A stretch of 6,929 nt of DNA from an uncultured Lachnospiraceae bacterium (GCA_947178115.1 CAMWXF010000094.1:1-6929), one strand, 5' to 3'; shown: positions 1 to 5,724, counted from the stretch's first letter. The notes: generated by a model not told the origin, from the sequence alone. A program made the numbers and translations.

Positions 1-55
1 ACGGCTGCCTCGAAGAGTATGCTTCCGCTACGGGCATTACCAGACTTGCCAATCG
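1..55 (+). repeat. 55-bp exact copy of internal glk sequence at window edge
   Basis: Bases 1-55 are identical to bases 998-1052 inside the glucokinase gene (offset 997). The match ends at base 56 (A here, G at 1053), where hprK sequence takes over. The copy is in a different reading frame from glk relative to the downstream hprK frame, so it adds a meaningless peptide to HprK rather than a real fusion. It touches the first base of the window, so its true left limit is unknown. A 55-base overlap is a length typical of de Bruijn assemblies run at k=55, so an assembly join is the likeliest source; a tandem duplication is the alternative. Confidence 0.97.
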
Positions 56-435
56 AGGATACGCTGGTAGGTTCCGCACCCGATATTACAAAACACTTTA
101 TCGAGCTGAGAGGTATCGGTATTGTGGATGTGAAGGCGTTATTCGGCGCGTCCAGCGTCAAAGACACGCAGAATATTGATCTGGTCATCAGACTGGAAGA
201 CTGGGATAAAGAGAAAGAATATGACCGTCTCGGACTGGAGGAGGAATATACGGAATACCTGGGTAATAAAGTAGTCTGCCACAGCATACCGATCAGACCG
301 GGGCGTAATCTGGCGATTATCTGTGAGTCGGCGGCGGTTAATCATCGTCAGAAGAAGATGGGTTACAATGCGGCGCAGGAGCTGTATAAACGTGTACAGA
401 AATCTTTGGCTGGCAAGAGAGATGAGGAAGAGTAG
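55..435 (+). CDS. hprK: HPr kinase/phosphorylase, C-terminal part (5' end missing)
   Basis: Bifunctional cytoplasmic enzyme that phosphorylates, and dephosphorylates, the regulatory Ser46 of HPr and Crh, and so controls carbon catabolite repression in Gram-positive bacteria. About 126 residues remain of a family length near 310. The fragment opens at the conserved [10 protein letters not shown] segment, carries the HPrK signature [11 protein letters not shown] (bases 100-132), and continues with [10 protein letters not shown] and the [10 protein letters not shown] segment near the C terminus, all close to B. subtilis HprK as I recall it. The N-terminal domain and the Walker A loop are missing because the sequence upstream is a misplaced copy of glk. 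The open frame runs back to base 1, but everything before about base 55 is not hprK. The stop lies 21 nt before glk, so the two genes are probably co-transcribed. Confidence 0.95.
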   Translation, partial: EDTLVGSAPDITKHFIELRGIGIVDVKALFGASSVKDTQNIDLVIRLEDWDKEKEYDRLGLEEEYTEYLGNKVVCHSIPIRPGRNLAIICESAAVNHRQKKMGYNAAQELYKRVQKSLAGKRDEEE

Positions 436-440
436 AGAAG

Positions 441-446
441 AGGAGG
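441..446 (+). promoter_or_regulatory. Ribosome binding site of glk
   Basis: AGGAGG lies 10 nt upstream of the ATG at 457 in the short hprK-glk gap and fixes that start. Confidence 0.85.
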
Positions 447-456
447 AAGAGTAATC

Positions 457-1395
457 ATGGCAGAATATGTATTTGGGGTAGATATAGGCGGCACGACAGT
501 TAAGCTTGGACTTTTTGACAATAGCGGCAATGTACTGGATAAATGGGAGATTCCCACCAGAACCGAGAACGGCGGGACGAATATCCTGCCTGACATCGCG
601 CAGAGCATTCAGGATAAGATGTCGGAGAAAAATATTGAAAAGGACAATGTGGCTGGTGTCGGTGTCGGCGCTCCGGGACCGGTGGACGGCGCAGGGATTA
701 TTCACAAAGCGGTCAACCTGGGATGGGATGAGATGAACCTGAAGCTGGAGCTTAGTACCCTCTTAAGCGGCATGAGAGTAGAGGGCGGCAACGATGCGAA
801 TGTAGCGGCGCTCGGCGAGATGTGGAAAGGCGGCGGACAAGGCTACGCTAATCTGGTGGCAGTTACGCTTGGAACAGGTGTCGGCGGCGGAATCATCATT
901 AACGGTAAGATCATGACAGGTGCTACCGGATCCGGTGGCGAGATCGGGCATATTCATGTGGAGGATGAAGAGTCAGAGGCATGTGGCTGCGGTAATTACG
1001 GCTGCCTCGAAGAGTATGCTTCCGCTACGGGCATTACCAGACTTGCCAATCGGAAGCTGCAGGCAAGTGATAAGGACAGCGTGCTCAGACAGGGTGAGGT
1101 ATCTGCGAAGACCGTATTTGATGCGGTGAAAGCAGGGGACGAGCTTGCCATTGAGGTTGCACAGCAGTTCGGTGATTATCTCGGCAAAGGGCTGGCGGTA
1201 ATTGCAGGGGTTATTAATCCGGAGATCTTCGTGATCGGCGGCGGTGTGTCTAAGGCGGGGGAAGTATTGTTTGATTATATTAAACCTGCTTTTGACAAGA
1301 CGGTGTTCCACGGCTGCAAGGACACAAAATTCGCGCTGGCTACATTGGGCAATGATGCCGGTATATACGGTGCGGCTAAGATGGTATTGGACTAA
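457..1395 (+). CDS. glk: ROK-family glucokinase
   Basis: Cytoplasmic ATP-dependent glucokinase (glucose to glucose-6-phosphate), 312 aa, the usual length for ROK sugar kinases. Visible motifs are the N-terminal phosphate-binding DIGGTTVK (residues 9-16), the catalytic Asp in GNDAN (Asp113), the glycine-rich LGTGVGGG (138-145) and the ROK zinc site, with GH at 164-165 followed by CGCGNYGCLE (Cys176, Cys178, Cys183 with His165). A second glycine-rich segment, IGGGVSKAG, lies in the C-terminal half. The start is set by a good ribosome binding site. The gene sits directly behind hprK, so glucose phosphorylation is linked to the HPr kinase signalling module. Bases 998-1052, across the zinc motif, are the source of the copy at the window edge; the gene itself is uninterrupted. 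Another hexose or N-acetylhexosamine as substrate cannot be excluded from sequence alone. Confidence 0.93.
   Translation: MAEYVFGVDIGGTTVKLGLFDNSGNVLDKWEIPTRTENGGTNILPDIAQSIQDKMSEKNIEKDNVAGVGVGAPGPVDGAGIIHKAVNLGWDEMNLKLELSTLLSGMRVEGGNDANVAALGEMWKGGGQGYANLVAVTLGTGVGGGIIINGKIMTGATGSGGEIGHIHVEDEESEACGCGNYGCLEEYASATGITRLANRKLQASDKDSVLRQGEVSAKTVFDAVKAGDELAIEVAQQFGDYLGKGLAVIAGVINPEIFVIGGGVSKAGEVLFDYIKPAFDKTVFHGCKDTKFALATLGNDAGIYGAAKMVLD
998..1052 (+). repeat. Internal glk copy of the 55-bp direct repeat
   Basis: Identical to bases 1-55. Here it is in its native context, coding in frame for the end of the zinc motif and the following helix of glucokinase. Confidence 0.97.
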
Positions 1396-1423
1396 GCGAT
1401 ACATAATTCACACGGTATCGGAT

Positions 1424-1440
1424 TATTCTAAAATAGAATA
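1424..1440 (+). repeat. AT-rich inverted repeat between glk and murB
   Basis: TATTCT and AGAATA flank AAAAT (6-bp arms, 5-nt centre). Its right half contains TAGAAT, which resembles a -10 box, but no acceptable -35 lies 16-18 nt upstream. It could be an operator-like palindrome or chance. Confidence 0.3.
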
Positions 1441-1442
1441 CA

Positions 1443-1479
1443 GGCAGACCGGTATGGCTGTAGCGGCCGGCGGTCTGCC
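1443..1479 (+). other. GC-rich hairpin between glk and murB, no U-tract
   Basis: GGCAGACCG (1443-1451) pairs perfectly with CGGTCTGCC (1471-1479) around a 19-nt loop. There is no run of T after it (the next bases are GGAATATATATAAG), so it is not a standard intrinsic terminator. In an otherwise tightly packed cluster, the 133-nt gap with this stem could be a processing or stability element that separates hprK-glk from murB onward. Confidence 0.5.
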
Positions 1480-1528
1480 GGAATATATATAAGTAAGAAG
1501 TAAATCTGCGAAACGGACGGTATAGAGA

Positions 1529-2440
1529 TTGAACACATCAATGTATGATTACATCAAAACGTTTATTCCGAGGGAGCGCATATTGTTTCATGAACCCATG
1601 AATCAGCACACCACTTTCCGCGTGGGCGGAGAGGCGGAATGTTTTATTACCATACAGCAGGAGGAAGAGCTGGTAAAACTGATTCCTTACCTGAATCAGA
1701 TAGAGCAGGATTACTTTATTTTAGGAAACGGCAGTAATCTGCTGGTAGGAGATAAGGGATATCGGGGAATCGTGCTTAAGTTTGATGGTCCGATGGAGCA
1801 GATCCGGACGGACGGTACACGTATCACGGCGAAGGCGGGTGCGCTGCTTGCCAAGGTAGCGGTGGCCGCTAAGGAGAACGGGCTCACGGGCCTGGAATTC
1901 GCGGCAGGCATACCGGGAACGATCGGCGGTGGTGCGGTCATGAACGCCGGTGCGTATGACGGAGAAATGAAACAGGTGGTAGAGACAGTCCGCGTGATCG
2001 ATCGGGAAGGAGAGATCACGACACTGGATAATGATACGATGGAGTTCGGATACCGTACCAGCATTATTAAGAACAGACCGTATATTGTGCTGGAGGTTGT
2101 GCTGCGGCTTGCGGAGGGCGATCCGGAGCAGATTGGCGCGAAGATGGAGGAGCTGGCAGAGCAGCGGAGAAGTAAGCAGCCCTTAGAGTATGCCAGTGCA
2201 GGCAGTACTTTTAAGAGACCGGAGGGATATTACGCGGGCAAGCTGATTATGGAGGCCGGTATGAGAGGATACCGCATCGGCGGTGCGCAGGTTTCGAATA
2301 AACATTGCGGTTTTATCATTAATACAGGCAGGGCAACTGCGGCGGATATCAAGGAAGTGATAGAGGAAGTGCAGGAACGGGTCAAGGAGAGATTTCATGT
2401 TTCGCTGGAACCGGAAGTGGTTTTTCTGGGAGATTTCTAA
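1529..2440 (+). CDS. murB: UDP-N-acetylenolpyruvoylglucosamine reductase (MurB)
   Basis: FAD- and NADPH-dependent cytoplasmic enzyme that reduces UDP-GlcNAc-enolpyruvate to UDP-MurNAc, the second committed step of peptidoglycan synthesis. At 303 aa it has the length of the Gram-positive type. The N-terminal FAD-binding domain shows HTTFRVGG (27-34), LGNGSNLLV (65-73) and GIPGTIGGGAVMNAGAYDGE (127-146). YRTS (Arg176), the proton-donor serine in AGSTFKRP (Ser226) and the Glu of LEPEV near the C terminus make up the known catalytic set. The start chosen is TTG at 1529, because the resulting N terminus (MNTSMYDYIK) resembles relatives and an in-frame TAG lies two codons upstream. ATG at 1541 is the alternative, and neither has a strong Shine-Dalgarno. 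The gene begins 133 nt after glk and ends 51 nt before rapZ. Confidence 0.94.
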   Translation: MNTSMYDYIKTFIPRERILFHEPMNQHTTFRVGGEAECFITIQQEEELVKLIPYLNQIEQDYFILGNGSNLLVGDKGYRGIVLKFDGPMEQIRTDGTRITAKAGALLAKVAVAAKENGLTGLEFAAGIPGTIGGGAVMNAGAYDGEMKQVVETVRVIDREGEITTLDNDTMEFGYRTSIIKNRPYIVLEVVLRLAEGDPEQIGAKMEELAEQRRSKQPLEYASAGSTFKRPEGYYAGKLIMEAGMRGYRIGGAQVSNKHCGFIINTGRATAADIKEVIEEVQERVKERFHVSLEPEVVFLGDF

Positions 2441-2452
2441 TGAGATCGATAT

Positions 2453-2467
2453 ATCCGGAGGCCGGAT
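2453..2467 (+). other. Small GC-rich hairpin between murB and rapZ
   Basis: ATCCGG and CCGGAT form a 6-bp stem with a 3-nt loop (AGG) just after murB and upstream of the rapZ ribosome binding site. No T-run follows. It may be a weak mRNA stability or pausing element, or chance. Confidence 0.35.
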
Positions 2468-2477
2468 TACAGCATAC

Positions 2478-2483
2478 AAGGAG
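2478..2483 (+). promoter_or_regulatory. Ribosome binding site of rapZ
   Basis: AAGGAG lies 8 nt before the ATG at 2492 and supports that start. Confidence 0.8.
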
Positions 2484-2491
2484 ATGACGTT

Positions 2492-3355
2492 ATGAGATTT
2501 GTGGTGGTGACCGGCATGAGTGGCGCCGGGAAGAGAACGGCCATGAAGATGTTGGAGGACGTAGGGTTTTACTGCGTGGATAATCTGCCGGTGCCGCTGA
2601 TTGAGAAGTTTGTGGAGTTGGTCGCGACGCCTAACAGTGAGATCAATAAAGTTGCTTTGGGATTGGATGTACGCGCCGATCAGCCTTTCGGTGAGGCACA
2701 GAGTGTTCTGAATAAAATGCGGAAGAATGGTTATCTGTTCGAGATCCTTTTTATGGATGCGGGAGATTCGGTGCTGCTCAAGCGTTATAAGGAGACAAGG
2801 CGGATGCATCCGCTGTCGCAGGACGGGCGAGTGGAAGAGGGCATCAATAAGGAGCGGGAGATCCTGCGGGAAACTAAGCAGAAAGCCGACTACGTCATTG
2901 ATACGTCCAATCTTCTGACGAGGGAATTAAAAGAAGAGATCGATCATATTTTTGTGCGCAATGAAGAGTATAGTTCCCTGATGATTTCGATCCTGTCTTT
3001 TGGTTTCAAGAATGGCATACCGGCAGATGCCGATTTAGTGTTTGATGTCAGATTTCTTCCGAATCCGTTCTATATCGATGAATTGAAGCATAAAACCGGT
3101 AATGACACGGAAGTACAGGATTACGTGATGAGTTTTCCCGAAGCGTCCGTATTCATGGAGAAGCTGATGGGGATGTTGGATTTCTTGATCCCTAATTATA
3201 TCAAAGAAGGGAAGCATCAACTGGTGATTGGCATAGGCTGTACCGGCGGCAAGCACAGGAGCGTTACTTTGGCGAATGAGCTTTATGTGGGCATGAAGGA
3301 TCACGGAAATTACGGCGTTAAGCTGTATCACAGGGATATCAAACAGGGAGTGTAG
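2492..3355 (+). CDS. rapZ: RapZ/YvcJ-family nucleotide-binding regulator
   Basis: P-loop protein of the RapZ (YvcJ) family, 287 aa, full length. In E. coli RapZ binds the GlmZ/GlmY small RNAs and glucosamine-6-phosphate to control GlmS; in B. subtilis YvcJ hydrolyses nucleotides and its role is less clear. The N-terminal kinase-like domain has the loop GMSGAGK (8-14), followed by Arg15-Thr16, so the residue after the lysine is Arg rather than the usual Ser/Thr. The family block CVDNLPVPL follows (28-36). The C-terminal domain has DVRFLPNPFY (185-194) and GCTGGKHRSV (249-258), both diagnostic. It is followed 1 nt later by whiA, so translation is probably coupled. No yvcK/glmR gene lies between them, unlike in Bacillus. 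E. coli-style RNA binding should not be assumed here. Confidence 0.94.
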   Translation: MRFVVVTGMSGAGKRTAMKMLEDVGFYCVDNLPVPLIEKFVELVATPNSEINKVALGLDVRADQPFGEAQSVLNKMRKNGYLFEILFMDAGDSVLLKRYKETRRMHPLSQDGRVEEGINKEREILRETKQKADYVIDTSNLLTRELKEEIDHIFVRNEEYSSLMISILSFGFKNGIPADADLVFDVRFLPNPFYIDELKHKTGNDTEVQDYVMSFPEASVFMEKLMGMLDFLIPNYIKEGKHQLVIGIGCTGGKHRSVTLANELYVGMKDHGNYGVKLYHRDIKQGV

Positions 3356-3356
3356 A

Positions 3357-4262
3357 ATGTCTTTTTCCGGAACAGTGAAAGAAGAACTGGCGGCACAGAT
3401 CGGCGCGGCGAGACATTGCCAGCTTGCGGAACTGGCGGCACTGATTCATTTTGCCGGAAGCACTTGTGAGAACGGGGCACACCTAAGTTTTCATACGGAA
3501 AATGAAGCAGTTGCCAGAAAGTGCTTTACATTATTCAAAAAAACATTTAATATAGATAATGTTGTGATGAAAGAAAAGAGCAGATTACTGCCCGACGACG
3601 AGATGGAGAGAAAAGTGATACAGGCCCTTCACCTTACGGGGAAGGACGGAGAGTTGATTGCGCTTGAGATGCCGGTCAGTTCCCTTCTGATCAAGAACTC
3701 CTGTTGCGCAAGGGCGTATTTGCGGGGAGCGTTTTTATGTATCGGCTCCATGAGCGATCCGGCGAAGGGTTATCATCTGGAATATGTATGCACAGACAGC
3801 ATACAGGCCAGGCAGCTTTGCGATATGATGGGGGAATTCCAGATCGACGCGAAAACCATTAAACGCAAGAAGTATGACGTGGTGTACTTAAAAGAAGGCG
3901 CAGGGATCGTTGATCTTCTGAATGTTATGGGAGCGCATGTGTCGCTGATGAATCTGGAAAATCTTAGGATCGTCAAGGAGATGCGTAATTCCATTAACAG
4001 GCGTGTGAACTGCGAGACGGCGAATATCTCCAAAACCGTTACCGCAGCGTCCAAGCAGATCGAGGACATATTACTGATCAGAGACAAGTATGGGTTCGAG
4101 AATCTGCCGGACAATTTAAGACAGATGGCGGAGATTCGATTGGAGTATCCGGATGCTGCGCTCAAGGAATTGGGCGGATATTTGGAACCGCCTGTGGGTA
4201 AATCAGGTGTCAATCACAGATTACGTAGATTGAGTGAAATAGCCGATGGGATCAAACCGTAA
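3357..4262 (+). CDS. whiA: WhiA-family DNA-binding regulator
   Basis: Orthologue of B. subtilis YvcL/WhiA and Streptomyces WhiA, a conserved Gram-positive DNA-binding protein linked to sporulation (Streptomyces) and to division and chromosome segregation (Bacillus). It is 301 aa, near the family norm. The N-terminal part opens with SFSGTVKEELA and contains the degenerate LAGLIDADG-homing-endonuclease fold, seen in CQLAELAALIHFAGS (21-35) and RAYLRGAFLCIGS (119-131) with DPAKGYHLEY after it. The C-terminal helix-turn-helix is clear around PDAALKELGGYLEPPVGKSG (265-284), followed by VNHRLRRLSEIA. The ATG at 3357 is preceded by AGGGAG at 3345-3350, which overlaps the end of rapZ. No nuclease activity is expected, because WhiA proteins have lost the catalytic residues of homing endonucleases. 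Confidence 0.95.
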   Translation: MSFSGTVKEELAAQIGAARHCQLAELAALIHFAGSTCENGAHLSFHTENEAVARKCFTLFKKTFNIDNVVMKEKSRLLPDDEMERKVIQALHLTGKDGELIALEMPVSSLLIKNSCCARAYLRGAFLCIGSMSDPAKGYHLEYVCTDSIQARQLCDMMGEFQIDAKTIKRKKYDVVYLKEGAGIVDLLNVMGAHVSLMNLENLRIVKEMRNSINRRVNCETANISKTVTAASKQIEDILLIRDKYGFENLPDNLRQMAEIRLEYPDAALKELGGYLEPPVGKSGVNHRLRRLSEIADGIKP

Positions 4263-4269
4263 AAGGAGG
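4263..4269 (+). promoter_or_regulatory. Ribosome binding site of crh
   Basis: AAGGAGG, a perfect Shine-Dalgarno match, lies 8 nt before the ATG at 4278 and directly after the whiA stop. It suggests that this last gene is translated strongly from the shared mRNA. Confidence 0.9.
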
Positions 4270-4277
4270 AGAACATT

Positions 4278-4532
4278 ATGATACAAAAATCTATCCAGAT
4301 CAAGCTGGAGACAGGCTTGGAAGCCAGACCGGTTGCTATGCTTGTACAGGTGGCGAGTCAGTTTGAGAGCACAGTCTACATCAATGCGGATGACAGAAAA
4401 GTCAACGCAAAGAGCATTATGGGTATGATGAGTCTGGGACTTGCCAGCGGTGAAGAAGTTGTGGTCGTTGCGGAGGGCAATGATGAAGGGGCTGCGGTTG
4501 AAGAGATTGAGAAGTTCTTAAGCGGCAGATAA
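4278..4532 (+). CDS. crh: Crh-like HPr-family protein (Glu at position 15, Ser46 kept)
   Basis: Small cytoplasmic HPr-fold protein, 84 aa, normal length. In PTS HPr, His15 carries the phosphate from enzyme I within the GIHARPA motif; here the same place reads GLEARPV, with Glu15. B. subtilis Crh has Gln there. The regulatory site is intact: Ser46 in NAKSIMGMMSLGL (43-55) is what HPr kinase phosphorylates. The protein should therefore be a substrate of HprK and a possible CcpA corepressor, but should not pass phosphate to sugar transporters. The location directly after whiA matches the crh position in the Bacillus yvcJ-yvcK-yvcL-crh cluster, which supports orthology or at least the same role. 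A genuine ptsH gene would be expected elsewhere in the genome. General annotation may call it HPr family phosphocarrier protein. The assignment as Crh is inference from these two sites and the context. Confidence 0.9.
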   Translation: MIQKSIQIKLETGLEARPVAMLVQVASQFESTVYINADDRKVNAKSIMGMMSLGLASGEEVVVVAEGNDEGAAVEEIEKFLSGR

Positions 4533-4550
4533 TAGGCACAGACTTCGTAT

Positions 4551-4578
4551 TTGACATTTAGATAAGGCATAATATAAG
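4551..4578 (+). promoter_or_regulatory. Promoter-like sequence overlapping the cluster terminator
   Basis: TTGACA (4551-4556, perfect -35) is followed after 16 nt by TATAAG (4573-4578, 5 of 6). Transcription would start near 4585, inside the 5' arm of the terminator hairpin at 4580-4602. That transcript would lack most of this arm and so could escape termination and read into the lipid kinase gene. Predicted from sequence only. Confidence 0.5.
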
Positions 4579-4608
4579 GGAGATTTCCGGAGGGGGAGTC
4601 TCTTTTTT
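4576..4608 (+). terminator. Intrinsic terminator after crh
   Basis: GAGATTTCC (4580-4588) pairs with GGGAGTCTC (4594-4602), 9 bp with two G-U pairs and a 5-nt loop, followed by six T (4603-4608). Upstream AAGG can extend the stem into the T-run. It ends the hprK-to-crh transcript. Confidence 0.85.
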
Positions 4609-4640
4609 GTTGCATAGAATTACAAGATAGCAAAAATAAT

Positions 4641-4669
4641 TTGCACCCATTATATCGGAATGGTAGAAT
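4641..4669 (+). promoter_or_regulatory. Promoter of the lipid kinase gene
   Basis: TTGCAC (4641-4646), 17-nt spacer, TAGAAT (4664-4669), with TGG directly before the -10 (extended -10 form). The predicted start is near 4676, about 40 nt before the ATG at 4717. Spacing and position are better than for the upstream candidate at 4551. Confidence 0.65.
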
Positions 4670-4716
4670 AGGTTATAAATAATCATATAGGTGTACATGG
4701 AAGAACGGAGGCAGAT

Positions 4717-5610
4717 ATGGATCAGAAAATGCTGTTTATTTATAATCCGAGAGCAGGTAAGGCGCAGATTCGCAGCAATCTGCTGGATATTATAGATATA
4801 TTTGTGAAAGCGGGCTATGAAGTGACCGCGTACCCGACGCAGGCTGCCGGAGACGCCATTAAGGCTGTTAAAACACGGCATGAAGGGTATGATATTGTAG
4901 CATGCAGCGGCGGAGACGGAACGCTGGATGAAGTGGTAAGCGGTATGATGCAGTGTGAGGAAAAACTTCCGATCGGATATATTCCGGCTGGCAGCACCAA
5001 CGATTTTGCCAATAGCCTGAAGATTCCCAAGAGTATGATCAAGGCGGCTGATATAGTGGTCGGTGGCAGGGATTATGCCTGTGATATCGGTGCTTTTAAC
5101 AACGATACTTTTATCTATGTGGCGGCATTCGGTATTTTTACGGATGTGTCCTATGAGACGAAGCAGGATGTCAAGAATGTTCTGGGACATGCTGCATATC
5201 TGCTGGAGGGGGTTAAGCGGTTACCGTCGGTGCGCTCTTATCCGCTTAAGATCACCTGTAATGATCAGGTGATTGAGGGAGAGTTTCTATACGGTATGGT
5301 TACGAATTCTTATTCCGTAGGCGGATTTCGCGGAATAACGGGGCAGGATATTCTGTTGGATGACGGGCTCTTTGAGGTGACGATGATCCGCAAGCCGTCT
5401 AATCCGCTGGATCTGAATAATATTATTCTGGCGCTGGTAGATAAGCGTGTGAAATCAGAGCATATTCATACGTTTAAGACATCCCGGCTGGTTGTGGAGA
5501 GCGAGGAGCCTGTCTCATGGACTCTGGACGGAGAGTTCGGAGGGGAACACTGCAAGGCGGTGATTGAGAACAGACAGAGAGTGCTGTATATCAGGGTTCC
5601 GGAAGAGTAA
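4717..5610 (+). CDS. Diacylglycerol kinase-family lipid kinase (YegS/DgkB-like)
   Basis: Soluble or membrane-associated lipid kinase with the diacylglycerol kinase catalytic domain, 297 aa, typical for the bacterial YegS/BmrU/DgkB group. In Gram-positives the best studied role is ATP-dependent phosphorylation of diacylglycerol to phosphatidic acid, which recycles lipid released by lipoteichoic acid synthesis. Visible motifs are YNPRAGK (9-15), the nucleotide-binding SGGDGTLDE (64-72), IPAGSTNDFA (89-98), LLDDGLFEV (213-221) and SWTLDGEFGG (267-276), with the DGE acidic pair expected at the active site. There is no signal peptide or membrane segment. The start has GGAGG at 4707-4711, 5 nt upstream. 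It lies alone between a terminator with promoters and the aldolase promoter, so it is probably its own transcription unit, with possible read-through into fba. The exact lipid substrate cannot be read from the sequence. Confidence 0.93.
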   Translation: MDQKMLFIYNPRAGKAQIRSNLLDIIDIFVKAGYEVTAYPTQAAGDAIKAVKTRHEGYDIVACSGGDGTLDEVVSGMMQCEEKLPIGYIPAGSTNDFANSLKIPKSMIKAADIVVGGRDYACDIGAFNNDTFIYVAAFGIFTDVSYETKQDVKNVLGHAAYLLEGVKRLPSVRSYPLKITCNDQVIEGEFLYGMVTNSYSVGGFRGITGQDILLDDGLFEVTMIRKPSNPLDLNNIILALVDKRVKSEHIHTFKTSRLVVESEEPVSWTLDGEFGGEHCKAVIENRQRVLYIRVPEE

Positions 5611-5637
5611 TCAAAACTAATATTTTCCAGAATATGT

Positions 5638-5666
5638 TTGCGTAAGGTCAAGCTTTGGGTTATAAT
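5638..5666 (+). promoter_or_regulatory. Promoter of fba
   Basis: TTGCGT (5638-5643, weak -35), 17-nt spacer and a perfect TATAAT (5661-5666). Transcription would begin near 5673, giving a leader of about 65 nt before the ATG at 5739. No convincing terminator lies between the lipid kinase stop and this site. Confidence 0.7.
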
Positions 5667-5684
5667 AAATACGATAGTTAATAT

Positions 5685-5700
5685 CCGGCGCGACAGCCGG
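5685..5700 (+). other. Short hairpin in the fba leader
   Basis: CCGGC and GCCGG form a 5-bp GC stem with a 6-nt loop in the predicted 5' untranslated region, about 12 nt after the predicted start. It may protect the 5' end of an abundant mRNA; it is not a terminator and no known riboswitch is recognised. Confidence 0.4.
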
Positions 5701-5724
5701 TCATAATAATAAAAATATTAAGAA

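Noticed and set aside
1..54. Possible novel fusion of a glk segment to the N terminus of HprK
   Set aside because: The glk sequence is read out of its own frame and gives no recognisable domain; the join is better explained by assembly or duplication.
139..705. Long minus-strand open frame opposite hprK and glk
   Set aside because: It lies opposite two clearly conserved genes, spans their junction, and has no recognisable motif or ribosome binding site.
3357..4262. Active LAGLIDADG homing endonuclease
   Set aside because: The fold is the known inactive one of WhiA, with the characteristic C-terminal helix-turn-helix and housekeeping context; no intron or intein is present.
4278..4532. Annotation as the general PTS phosphocarrier HPr (ptsH)
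   Set aside because: The essential His15 is Glu, so it cannot act as the normal phosphocarrier; the neighbourhood matches crh.
4558..5190. Long minus-strand open frame from the terminator into the lipid kinase gene
   Set aside because: It is the shadow of a well-conserved kinase coding region, and its 3' part runs through an intrinsic terminator and promoters.
5619..5636. AATATT and AATAT inverted repeat as a terminator of the lipid kinase gene
   Set aside because: The stem is only five AT pairs and no T-run follows.
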